Shown here: piece after piece, positions 7,862-18,000 of the stretch
Position numbering within the stretch: position 1 is the stretch's first letter
Layout: the number at the start of each line of letters is the position of its first letter
Source of the DNA: Acidobacteriota bacterium
GTDB taxonomy: Bacteria; Acidobacteriota; Terriglobia; Bryobacterales; Bryobacteraceae
Direction: 5' to 3'
NCBI GenBank assembly: GCA_018268715.1
Contig: JAFDVZ010000015.1
Span: 100,538 to 164,537, forward strand
DNA: 64,000 bases
Notes under the pieces: generated by a model
The model's input: only the letters and a program-made list of their open reading frames with translations
Databases searched by the model: none
Told to the model about the DNA's origin: nothing
Made by a program: the position numbers and the translations under genes

Positions 7862-9607
7862 TCAATCACGCGAAGTCCTACCTCTGAGATCGTCGGCGGA
7901 AAGGCTGCTGAAGAGCGGTTGGAAATTGCGTTGTGCCGAGATCGTCGCGTCCTTTCTGATTTCGAGGAATTCCTTCTTACTGCCGGTCCATGCCGGCCAG
8001 ATGGGCAGGCCTTGAGCGTTCGGGTTTCCGGACTTTGCGAAGTTCGTCCAGTACGTCTGAATCAGATTCGAAAGCGCAGCATCTTCCGGAGTGAATGGCA
8101 GCCAATTCCAAATCGGGTCGTGCAACGCGCCGAACACAAAAGGAACTTCAAGACTGTGAAATGCACCCAGCTCTTCTTCTCCCTTACCGGGGATTGAACG
8201 CTCAAATCGGTACACATAAACGCGCTGACCGGCGTCGCTGGTTAGGGCTGCCGTGGCGCCGATCGGGCAAACGAAGCCGAGGTCACTGAGAGCCTTGTCC
8301 ACGCCCGTGGTACGACGCACCAGCATGTCCCCGAGGTAAAGCGCGATGACTGGCTTGGCCCAATTTCCAAAACAGGGACGGGCGAAATCCACGAAATCTT
8401 GCATAGTGGGGGAATCGTCTTTTTGCTTTCCTGGCGACTTTGCCTTTGCTGCATCCATCACGCGGAGGCCGCTAAATTCGCGTCCATTGTGGCCGATGAG
8501 CAGATCAACCTTCTGAATCGATCCGTTCAGGAAGACGTTTTGCGGCGGTTGGGGTAACACCCAGCCGTCCACAGTAAAAGACTGGGCAAATTGGATTTTG
8601 AGCGGTTCGACTAGTTTTTCGACCTCGGCTGCGGGCAGCGCGCGCAATCGCTCCAGAGACGTCCGATGCGCTTCTCCAGGCGCCAACTCGCCGACGGACT
8701 TTCCGACCGCTTCAGCCTGCGGCAGCGTTTTGTGGGGGGCAAAGACCGGCCCGCTCTCGGAGATGACGCGGCGAAAGAGGCCTTCTGCGAGGGGTGAGGT
8801 CATCAACAAGGCAGAGTCGATTGCGCCCGCCGACTCACCGAATAGCGTGACATTCTGGGGATCACCGCCAAACTGCGCGATGTTGTCACGTACCCACCTG
8901 AGCGCGGCGATCTGGTCCAGTAATCCATAATTGCCTGAGCTGTGGTGCGGGGACTTAGCAGAAAGTTCGGGATGAGAGAAGAAGCCAAGCGCGCCAAGCC
9001 TGTAATTGGTGGTTACCAGCACCACCCCGCGCGCGGTGAGCGAAACGCCGCTAAACATTGATTGCGATCCGCTTCCGACTTCATTGTTTCCGCCGTGTAG
9101 CCAGACCATGACTGGAAGACTGTGTTTTGGAGGCCACTCCGGCGTCCATACATTCAAGTAAAGGCAGTCCTCCGAGGATTGGACGGGTGGTTCTGCATAC
9201 CTCGAACCGTAGACGTTTGCCATGGGGCCCAAAAACACGCCTAATCCAGCGGATGGCTGTGTGCAGGCGGGACCCGGGCGCGCTGCATCTCTCACGCCGG
9301 TCCATGGCATAGCTGATTGCGGCGCTTCCCAGCGAGATTGCCCAACGGGAGGACGTGCGAAAGGAATCCCCATGAATGCGACCGCAGATTCCACGGATGT
9401 CCCCTTCAATTTTCCTGTTTCAGTCTGCGCGATTAGATCGCCTTCGACATGGCTACGCCCGCCGGGTGCGGATAGGCTGGCGAAATCGGCGGCTGGGTAG
9501 ACTGGGTAGAGTCCGCCTCTAACAACTTTGACATAGAGAAAGCACACGAAGGCGCCGAAGAGGGCAAGTACACAGAACCTGCAGATGAGCTTCAGTCTTG
9601 GACGCAT
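7862..9607 (-). CDS. Type B carboxylesterase/lipase, membrane-anchored or secreted
   Basis: 581 residues from the ATG at 9605-9607, selected because GGAGGA sits 5 nt upstream; a longer frame starts 39 bp earlier without a ribosome site. An N-terminal hydrophobic segment (LICRFCVLALFGAFVCFLYV) suggests an uncleaved anchor or signal. The alpha/beta-hydrolase signatures are clear: EDCLYLNVWTP, the oxyanion-hole region WLHGGNN, the nucleophile elbow GESAGA with Ser near residue 259, and HSLEVPFVFG carrying the catalytic His. Members hydrolyse carboxylic esters of broad range. No neighbour points to a natural substrate. The gene interrupts an otherwise decayed accessory region. Confidence 0.88.
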   Translation of the reverse strand: MRPRLKLICRFCVLALFGAFVCFLYVKVVRGGLYPVYPAADFASLSAPGGRSHVEGDLIAQTETGKLKGTSVESAVAFMGIPFARPPVGQSRWEAPQSAMPWTGVRDAARPGPACTQPSAGLGVFLGPMANVYGSRYAEPPVQSSEDCLYLNVWTPEWPPKHSLPVMVWLHGGNNEVGSGSQSMFSGVSLTARGVVLVTTNYRLGALGFFSHPELSAKSPHHSSGNYGLLDQIAALRWVRDNIAQFGGDPQNVTLFGESAGAIDSALLMTSPLAEGLFRRVISESGPVFAPHKTLPQAEAVGKSVGELAPGEAHRTSLERLRALPAAEVEKLVEPLKIQFAQSFTVDGWVLPQPPQNVFLNGSIQKVDLLIGHNGREFSGLRVMDAAKAKSPGKQKDDSPTMQDFVDFARPCFGNWAKPVIALYLGDMLVRRTTGVDKALSDLGFVCPIGATAALTSDAGQRVYVYRFERSIPGKGEEELGAFHSLEVPFVFGALHDPIWNWLPFTPEDAALSNLIQTYWTNFAKSGNPNAQGLPIWPAWTGSKKEFLEIRKDATISAQRNFQPLFSSLSADDLRGRTSRD

Positions 9608-9902
9608 GTCTTCCTCCAGAGCGAGAGAGTCTTGATTGATGCACATTCTGTGGCAATCGCCGCGAGTCCATCAAGGTGTAGACCGTGCCGCAGCGACGCT
9701 CGCGATCAATACTCAGTGATGTTCAAACCCGTCATTTTACGCCCGTTGGATAACGGCGTGTTCCTCTCTAGATGGTGGATTACGCGCTACTCGGAAAGAG
9801 GCGACACGACACCCGTTGGTGGGCGGCTCCGATCAGTAACGACAAACGCTGCTATATCCGCCAATCTCGGCTCCGTCCGTGTCGTCGCCTACTCGGAAAT
9901 GG
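9608..9902. other. Intergenic, presumably holding the esterase promoter
   Basis: No gene with protein character. The motif TACTCGGAAA occurs twice (near 9789 and 9891) as an imperfect dispersed repeat of unknown meaning. A clear -35/-10 pair for the esterase was not found. Confidence 0.35.
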
Positions 9903-10123
9903 CTACCGAAGGCGAGCGAGCGTTTCCGTGTCGATGCCCAATTGGCCGATGATGCGATGGAAGAGTGGTGGACCTATCTGTTGCCCGCCGTGAACGGGTA
10001 TTGTTGTCGCGCGTCCGTCCGGATGCTGCCAGCGTTCGTGACCACCGGTCTGCCGCGTTTTGCGAAATCCGAGCTTCGTTGCCACACGGCGAAACTCGTC
10101 TGCTCCGGCGCTAGCCTAGGCAT
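9903..10123 (-). pseudogene. hicA: hicA toxin, frameshifted near the N-terminus
   Basis: The frame from 10115 to 9903 gives ASAGADEFRRVATKLGFRKT and then a GGHERWQHPDGRATTIPVHG segment ending at LARL, a full HicA dsRBD-like fold with the catalytic His in GGH. The only ATG at the right place (10121-10123), overlapping the hicB stop, is in a different frame and enters the HicA frame only if one base is restored. Starting instead from the GTG at 10083-10085 gives a 60-residue protein lacking the first helix. Either the toxin is inactivated or a shortened form is made. Confidence 0.65.
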
Positions 10124-10307
10124 GGAGGATTTCGGTCGTATCGGCCGGTAAAACTTGATTCCGCTCCGCGTACTCTTCCGAAATCATCTGAAACACCGCT
10201 GCAAGCTCTGTGAGCGCAGCCTCTCGGGTAGGCATCAGAGCATGGCGCCCGGGTATCGACGGGACTTCTGCGACCCAACCGATGGGCTCATTCCGATAGA
10301 GCACCAC
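10116..10307 (-). CDS. hicB: HicB-family antitoxin, short form
   Basis: 63 residues from a GTG start. The sequence VLYRNEPIGWVAEVPSIPG is the partially degraded RNase H-like core of HicB, followed by a helical region with TREAALTELAAVFQMISEEYAE. It lacks a separate C-terminal DNA-binding domain, as in short HicB proteins. An upstream ATG reading MSLDDPK lies in another frame, so the N-terminus may also be damaged. It directly precedes hicA in the usual antitoxin-first order, with overlap at CATGCCTAG. Confidence 0.65.
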   Translation of the reverse strand: MVLYRNEPIGWVAEVPSIPGRHALMPTREAALTELAAVFQMISEEYAERNQVLPADTTEILHA

Positions 10308-12153
<1,846 letters not shown>

Positions 12154-12164
12154 GGAGTTAGCCA

Positions 12165-12596
12165 ATGAAAATTACTCAAGGAGCATTTTCCTTCCTGCCC
12201 GAGCTGACTGACGATCAGATCGTGAAACAGCTCGCCTATTGCCTCAGCCGCGGCTGGTCGATTGGCGTCGAATACACCCAGGATCCCCACCCGCGCAACG
12301 CTTTGTGGGAGATGTTCGGCGCGCCCATGTTCGACCTCGCGGATCCCGCGCCGGTCATGAAACGCCTGGCCGAATGCCGTGTGGAGTGCCCGAACTCCTA
12401 CATCAAGATCGTCGCCAACGACGCCTCGCGAGGCCGCGAAACCGTGGCCCTGTCGTTCATCGTCACCCGTCCCGCCCTCGAGCCCGGCTTCTGGCTCGAA
12501 CGTCAGGAAGGCGCCGGCCGCGCCATCAGTTACACCATCCGGAGCTACGCCGTCACGCGGCCCGAGGGTTCCCGTTATGACAGCGCCGGCCTCTAG
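12165..12596 (+). CDS. cbbS: RuBisCO small subunit, red-type
   Basis: 143 residues with GAGGAG 8 nt before the ATG. The opening MKITQGAFSFLPELTDDQI and the WSIGVEYTQDPHPRN segment are typical of red-type small subunits. The C-terminal extension after SFIVTRP (about 30 residues, ISYTIRSYAVTRPEGSRY) is the red-type feature that forms the extra beta hairpins lining the central solvent channel of L8S8. It lies 11 bp after cbbL and overlaps the start of cbbX. Confidence 0.95.
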   Translation: MKITQGAFSFLPELTDDQIVKQLAYCLSRGWSIGVEYTQDPHPRNALWEMFGAPMFDLADPAPVMKRLAECRVECPNSYIKIVANDASRGRETVALSFIVTRPALEPGFWLERQEGAGRAISYTIRSYAVTRPEGSRYDSAGL

Positions 12597-13473
12597 CTCC
12601 GCCGCCATTGACGTGGGCGCCGCCGCGCGCCAGACGCTGCTGGCGGAGCCCATCGGCAGGCTCGAACGCGAGCTGATCGGCCTTGAGTCGGTGAAGGCGC
12701 GCGTGCGGCAGATCGCCTCGCTCCTGCTCGTGGAGCGTCTCCGCGAGCAGGCGGGCATGTCTGCCGAAGCGCCCGGCCTGCACATGTCCTTCACCGGAAA
12801 TCCAGGTACGGGCAAGACCACCGTGGCCCTGCGCATGGCCGAAATCCTGCATGGATTGGGCTATATCCGCCGCCCCTCGGTTATCGTCGCCACCCGTGAC
12901 GACCTGGTGGGCCAGTACGTCGGCCACACCGCGCCCAAGACCAAGGAGCTGTTGCAGAAGGCCCTGGGCGGCGTCCTGTTCATCGACGAAGCCTACTATC
13001 TGCACCGCCCTGAAAACGAGCGCGACTACGGCGCCGAAGCGATCGAGGTGTTGTTGCAGTTCATGGAGGAGCGCCGCAAGGACCTGGTGGTGATCCTGGC
13101 CGGTTATCGGGACCGCATGGAGCGCTTCTTCCAGTCGAACCCCGGCCTCCACTCCCGCATCGCCCACCACCTCGACTTTCCCGACTATTCGCTCGACGAA
13201 CTGATGCAGATCGCCGAACTGATGGTCCACGAGCGCATGTACACCTTTGACGACGGCTCCCGCCGCGCCTTCCGCGAGTATCTGGAGCTGCGCGCCCGGC
13301 AGGCCCATTTTTCGAACGCGCGCAGCGTGCGCAACGCCATCGACCGCATCCGCCTCCGTCAGGCCGTGCGCATCGTCGACCAGGGCGGGGAAGTGCCGCG
13401 CCAGGAACTGGCCCGCATCGACGAGGCGGACGTCCGCTCGAGCCGCGTCTTCATGAACGGAGAGCCCCGATGA
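12577..13473 (+). CDS. cbbX: CbbX, red-type RuBisCO activase
   Basis: 298 residues from the ATG at 12577, which overlaps the last 20 bp of cbbS; the frame is open further upstream, but only through cbbS sequence. An AAA+ ATPase with Walker A GNPGTGKT and Walker B GVLFIDEAYYL, and the pore-region neighbourhood DDLVGQYVGHT. CbbX hexamers remove inhibitory sugar phosphates from red-type RuBisCO by transiently pulling on the large-subunit C-terminus, with RuBP as allosteric activator. Operon position directly after cbbLS fits this job. Confidence 0.94.
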   Translation: MTAPASSSAAIDVGAAARQTLLAEPIGRLERELIGLESVKARVRQIASLLLVERLREQAGMSAEAPGLHMSFTGNPGTGKTTVALRMAEILHGLGYIRRPSVIVATRDDLVGQYVGHTAPKTKELLQKALGGVLFIDEAYYLHRPENERDYGAEAIEVLLQFMEERRKDLVVILAGYRDRMERFFQSNPGLHSRIAHHLDFPDYSLDELMQIAELMVHERMYTFDDGSRRAFREYLELRARQAHFSNARSVRNAIDRIRLRQAVRIVDQGGEVPRQELARIDEADVRSSRVFMNGEPR

Positions 13474-14423
13474 CCGGCCGCCGTCCCGTGATGCTCGGCA
13501 TCATCGGCGATAGCGCCGCCGGAAAATCGACGCTCACCCAGGGGCTCATGAAGCTCCTGCACCCCCGTCCGGTCACCCACGTGTGCACCGACGACTACCA
13601 CCGCTACGACCGTAAGGAGCGCGCCAAGCTCGGCATCACGGCTCTGCACCCGGAGTGCAACTACCTCGACATCATGGAGCTCCAGTTGGAGCGCCTCCAC
13701 TACGGGCAGCCCATCCTGAAGCCCGTCTACGACCACGCTACCGGCGAACTGGTGCGCCCCGAGTATCTCCAGCCCTCCGAGTTCGTCGTCGTCGAGGGCC
13801 TGCTGGGCTTCCACAGCCCGGTCATGCGCCAGTTCTACGACGTGAAGGTCTTCCTTGAGCCGCCCGAGCCCCTCCGCCGCGTCTGGAAGATCCGCCGGGA
13901 CACCACCAAGCGCGGCTACCAGGAGCAGGAGGTGCTGCGCGAGCTCGACAAGCGCGAGTGCGATTCGCAGGCCTTCATCCGCCCCCAGCGCGAGCACGCC
14001 GACATCATCGTCCAGTTCTACCCTCCGGCCGGTGTCTCGCCGGAATCGGCCAGCGGGCATCTGAACGTGCGGCTGATTTTGCGCCCCACCATCCCGCACC
14101 CGGATATGACCTATCTGTGCCACAACGGTGAGGATAGTGAGGGCATCCGCATGCTTCTCGGCCGCGACTCCGGAAAGCCCGTGGATATTCTCGAAATCGA
14201 CGGCAGCGTCACCCCCGAGCAGGCCGCCCACCTGGAGGAAACGATCTGGAACCACCTGCCCGGCTCCACCCCGATCCCGGCCGACCAGTTCGGGCTCTAT
14301 CAGGACCGCGGCGTCACCCGGCACAGCGATCCGCTGGCGCTGACCCAGTTATTGCTGACCTACCACCTGCTGCGGGCCTACGACTCCGGCGCGCAGCGCC
14401 TGTTCGTGCGCCGGGCCAGTTAG
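13470..14423 (+). CDS. cbbP: Phosphoribulokinase
   Basis: 317 residues, start overlapping the cbbX stop by 4 bp (ATGA). ATP-dependent phosphorylation of ribulose-5-phosphate to RuBP, the substrate of RuBisCO. P-loop GDSAAGKST near residue 12, followed by CTDDYHRYDRKER with the catalytic acidic and substrate-binding residues, and VVEGLLGFH. The segment KERAKLGITALHPECNYLDI is reminiscent of the class II (cyanobacterial/plant-type) rather than the short class I proteobacterial enzymes, although the regulatory cysteine pair of plant enzymes is not obvious. It completes the two reactions unique to the Calvin cycle. Confidence 0.9.
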   Translation: MTGRRPVMLGIIGDSAAGKSTLTQGLMKLLHPRPVTHVCTDDYHRYDRKERAKLGITALHPECNYLDIMELQLERLHYGQPILKPVYDHATGELVRPEYLQPSEFVVVEGLLGFHSPVMRQFYDVKVFLEPPEPLRRVWKIRRDTTKRGYQEQEVLRELDKRECDSQAFIRPQREHADIIVQFYPPAGVSPESASGHLNVRLILRPTIPHPDMTYLCHNGEDSEGIRMLLGRDSGKPVDILEIDGSVTPEQAAHLEETIWNHLPGSTPIPADQFGLYQDRGVTRHSDPLALTQLLLTYHLLRAYDSGAQRLFVRRAS

Positions 14424-14435
14424 CGCGGCGCACGC

Positions 14436-14441
14436 TAAAAT
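14436..14441 (+). promoter_or_regulatory. -10 element of a probably leaderless thiE
   Basis: TAAAAT at 14436-14441 ends 5 nt before the TTG start at 14447. It indicates that thiE is transcribed separately from the cbb operon. Confidence 0.4.
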
Positions 14442-14446
14442 GAGGG

Positions 14447-15085
14447 TTGGAATTCCCCAGGTTCTACCCGTTGCTCGACACGGCTGTACTCGATGCGCGG
14501 GGCTTCTCCGTGGTCGAGGCGGCTGAAACACTGCTCGAAACCGGCGCAAAAGTGCTCCAAATGCGACATAAAACGGCCTTTTCGCGCGCGATTTTTGACG
14601 TTTTTGACACGGTTTCGAGGCTCTGCGGCGAGGCCGGCGCGCGTTTCATCGTCAACGATCGCGCCGATATCTCCTTTCTTTTCAACGCGGGCGTCCACGT
14701 CGGCCAGGACGACCTGCCGCCTGGCGCGGTCCGTAAGTTATTGGGCGACAAGGGGTTAATCGGATTTTCGACGCACAATTCGGTGCAATTTCAGGCCGCG
14801 CTGGCCGAACCAGTCGACTATTTGGCCTTTGGCCCCGTATTTTCAACAGCTTCCAAGCAAAACCCGGATCCGGTCACCGGCCTCGCCGAACTCCAACAGA
14901 TTCAATCACTTAGAGACCATCGCCCACTCATCGCGATCGGCGGAATCACCCGCGGCAACGCCCGCCAGGTGCTCGCGGCCGGGGCCGACTCCCTCGCCGT
15001 GATCGGCGACCTGTATCCTAACCCATTGAACCGCAAGGTGTTACGAGAGCGAGCCGAAGAGTGGCTGGCCGTCCTCCATGAGTAG
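14447..15085 (+). CDS. thiE: Thiamine-phosphate synthase
   Basis: 212 residues from a TTG start. It joins HMP-pyrophosphate and thiazole phosphate to give thiamine phosphate. TIM-barrel motifs run in order: KVLQMRHK, FIVNDRADI, GVHVGQDDLPPG, GFSTHN, YLAFGPVFSTASK and LIAIGGI, with the Mg/pyrophosphate-binding Asp residues in NDRAD and GQDD. TenI-type aminopyrimidine aromatases share the fold, but GQDDLP and the FGPVF..S.K loop favour ThiE. The 3' end overlaps the next gene by 8 bp. Confidence 0.85.
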   Translation: MEFPRFYPLLDTAVLDARGFSVVEAAETLLETGAKVLQMRHKTAFSRAIFDVFDTVSRLCGEAGARFIVNDRADISFLFNAGVHVGQDDLPPGAVRKLLGDKGLIGFSTHNSVQFQAALAEPVDYLAFGPVFSTASKQNPDPVTGLAELQQIQSLRDHRPLIAIGGITRGNARQVLAAGADSLAVIGDLYPNPLNRKVLRERAEEWLAVLHE

Positions 15086-18000
15086 CCAGACCATCGCGGT
15101 GGTAGCCGAAAAGCCGTCCGTGGCCCGCGACATCGCCCGCGTTTTAAACGCCCAAAAGAAGGGCGACGGCTTCCTCCACGGCGACGGCTACGTCGTGACG
15201 TGGGCGATCGGGCATTTGGTGGCGCTGGCGCAGCCGGCCGAGATTCGGGCGGAATGGAAGTTCTGGCGGCGGGAAACCTTGCCGATGATTCCGGGGGATT
15301 GGCCGCTGGTGGTGCTGGACCAGACCAAGGGCCAGTTCGAGGTGGTTCGGAAAATTCTGACCTCGCCGAAGGTGGGGGCCGTGATCTGCGCCACAGACGC
15401 CGGGCGCGAGGGCGAGCTGATCTTTCGCTACATTTATGAAGCGGCCGGGTGCGATAAGCCGGTGCAGAGGCTGTGGATTTCGTCCCTGACGCCGGAGGCG
15501 ATCCGGGACGGATTCGCCAAGCTGCGCGACGGGCACGACTACGACCCGCTGGGCAACGCCGCCAAGGGCCGCAGCCGGGCCGATTGGCTGGTGGGGATGA
15601 ACCTTTCCCGTGCCTATTCGCTCGCCTGCAACGAGGAGCTGTCGGTGGGGAGGGTGCAGACGCCGACGCTCGCCATGCTGGTGGACCGGGAACTGGCCAT
15701 CCGGAACTTCGTCCCGGAGGACTACATCAACGTCGTCGCGACGTTTTCCCCGCGCGAGGGCGATCAATACGACGGGACCTGGTTCAAGCCGGGCGTCGAG
15801 CCGATGGACGCCGCCATGAAACTGCCTGCCAGCGGCGAGGAGGCCAAGGCGGTGGTCGAACGGGCCCGGACGGGGGCCGCCTCCATCGAGCGGATGGAGT
15901 CCCAGATCAAGCGGATGTCGCCGCCGTTGCTCTACGACCTCACTGAATTGCAGCGGCATGGCAATCGCTTGTACGGGTTCAGCGCGCAACGGACGCTCGA
16001 AATCGCACAGGCGCTGTATGAAAAGCATAAGCTGATCAGCTATCCGCGCACCGACAGCCGGCACCTTTCGCAGGATGTCGCACGGACTTTGCCCAAGGTC
16101 GTCGGGGCGGTGGCGGGCGAGTATCGCGCCATGCTGGCGCCGGGGACCGGCGAACGGCCGCTCGGGCGGCGGTTTGTCGACGACGCGAAGGTCTCGGACC
16201 ACCACGCGATTATTCCGACCGGGGTTTCGCCGGCGAATTCGTCGATGGACGCCGATGAACGGAGGATCTTCGACCTGATCTGCCGGCGGTTGCTGTCGGC
16301 CTGGCACGAGGATTACATCTGGTCGGTGACGACCGTGATTACCTTGATCCGCGGCGGCGGGTTCGACGATCGGTTTCATTCGAGCGGAACGGCGGTGGTC
16401 CAGACCGGCTGGAAGGTCCTGGATATCGGTGGAGGGAAGAAAGACCGCGGCGAGGATGGGGCCGGAGAGGACGGGCAGACGCTGCCTCCGGATCTCGCCG
16501 AGGGGCAGACGCAGCGGGTGCTGGAGGTCGAGGCCGTCGCAAAAAAGACGCGTCCTCCCAAGCGGATGACCGACGCCACGTTGCTGACGGCGATGGAGAC
16601 GGCGGGCAAGACTCTCGATGACAAAGAGCTGTCCGACGCTATGAAGGAGAGCGGGCTGGGCACCCCGGCTACGCGGGCGCAGATCATCGAAGTCCTGCTC
16701 AAACGGGGATTTATCGAGCGGCGCGGCAAAAGCCTGGAGGCCACCGAGAAGGGCATACGACTGATCGAGATCGTCCATCCCGAGGTGAAGAGCCCGGCGA
16801 TGACGGGGCAGTGGGAGGCGTTCCTCAAACGGATCGAGAAGGGCAAGGCCGATCTGCCGCCGTTCATACAGGGCATCGAGGAATATGTCCGGGATGTCGT
16901 CGGCAAGGCATGGCTGGCTGATATTCCGGCGGTGCGGGAGCCGTCGCGGGCCCGGTCAGCGGGCGCGGGGACGGCGGTGGCCACGGCGCCCGCGAAATCG
17001 CGCATTCCGGCGGAGAGCCGCACCGGCACGCTCGACGAAGTGCTGCGGAAATGTTTCGGGTTCGAGAAGTTCCGTCCGAACCAGGAAGAGGTCTGCCGGG
17101 CGGTGGTGAGCGGGCGGGATGTGCTGCTGGTGATGCCTACCGGGTCCGGGAAATCGCTGTGCTACCAGTTACCGGGCGTCATGCTGGGCGGCACGACGCT
17201 GGTGATCAGTCCGCTGATCGCGCTAATGGAAGACCAGGCCGCCAAATTGAACGCCATGGGCTTCGCGGCGGAGCGCATACACTCGAATCGCGATCGCGGC
17301 GCTTCCCGGGAGGCGAGTTTCGCGTACCTCGAAGGCCGGCTGGACTTCCTGTTCATTGCTCCCGAGCGGCTGCGCGTGCGCGGCTTTCCGGAGATGCTGG
17401 CCAAACGGCCGCCGGCGCTGATCGCCATCGACGAGGCGCACTGCATTTCGCAATGGGGGCACGATTTCCGGCCCGATTACCGGCATATCGGACAGCATCT
17501 GCCGGGGCTGCGGCCCGCGCCCGTGATCGCGCTGACGGCGACCGCCACGCCGCTGGTGCAGCACGACATCGCGGAACAGCTTGGGCTTGAGCACGCGCAG
17601 CGCATGATCCACGGCTTCCGTCGCGACAATATCGCGATCGAAGTCGTGGAGGTGGATCAGAACGCCCGCTTCGAGTTGGCCGAGGAGATTTTGACGCCGG
17701 AGGGGCGACGGCCCGCTATCGTCTATACGCCCCGGCGGAGGGACGCCGAGAAGCTGGCTCGGCGTCTGCAGGAGAGCTTGCCCGCGGCGGCGTACCACGC
17801 GGGGCTCGACGGACGGCGGCGCGATGAGGTGCAGACGGCGTTTCTCGACGGGAAGCTGGATGTCATTGTCGCCACCATCGCCTTCGGCATGGGGATCGAT
17901 AAACCCGATGTACGGACGGTGATCCATACGGCGCTGCCGGGGAGCGTGGAGGGTTATTACCAGGAGATCGGCCGCGCAGGACGCGATGGCGCGCCTTCGC

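Noticed and set aside
15144..16778. 544-codon minus-strand ORF opposite the topoisomerase part of the fusion
   Set aside because: Antisense shadow of the TopB domain; composition is not protein-like and there is no start context.
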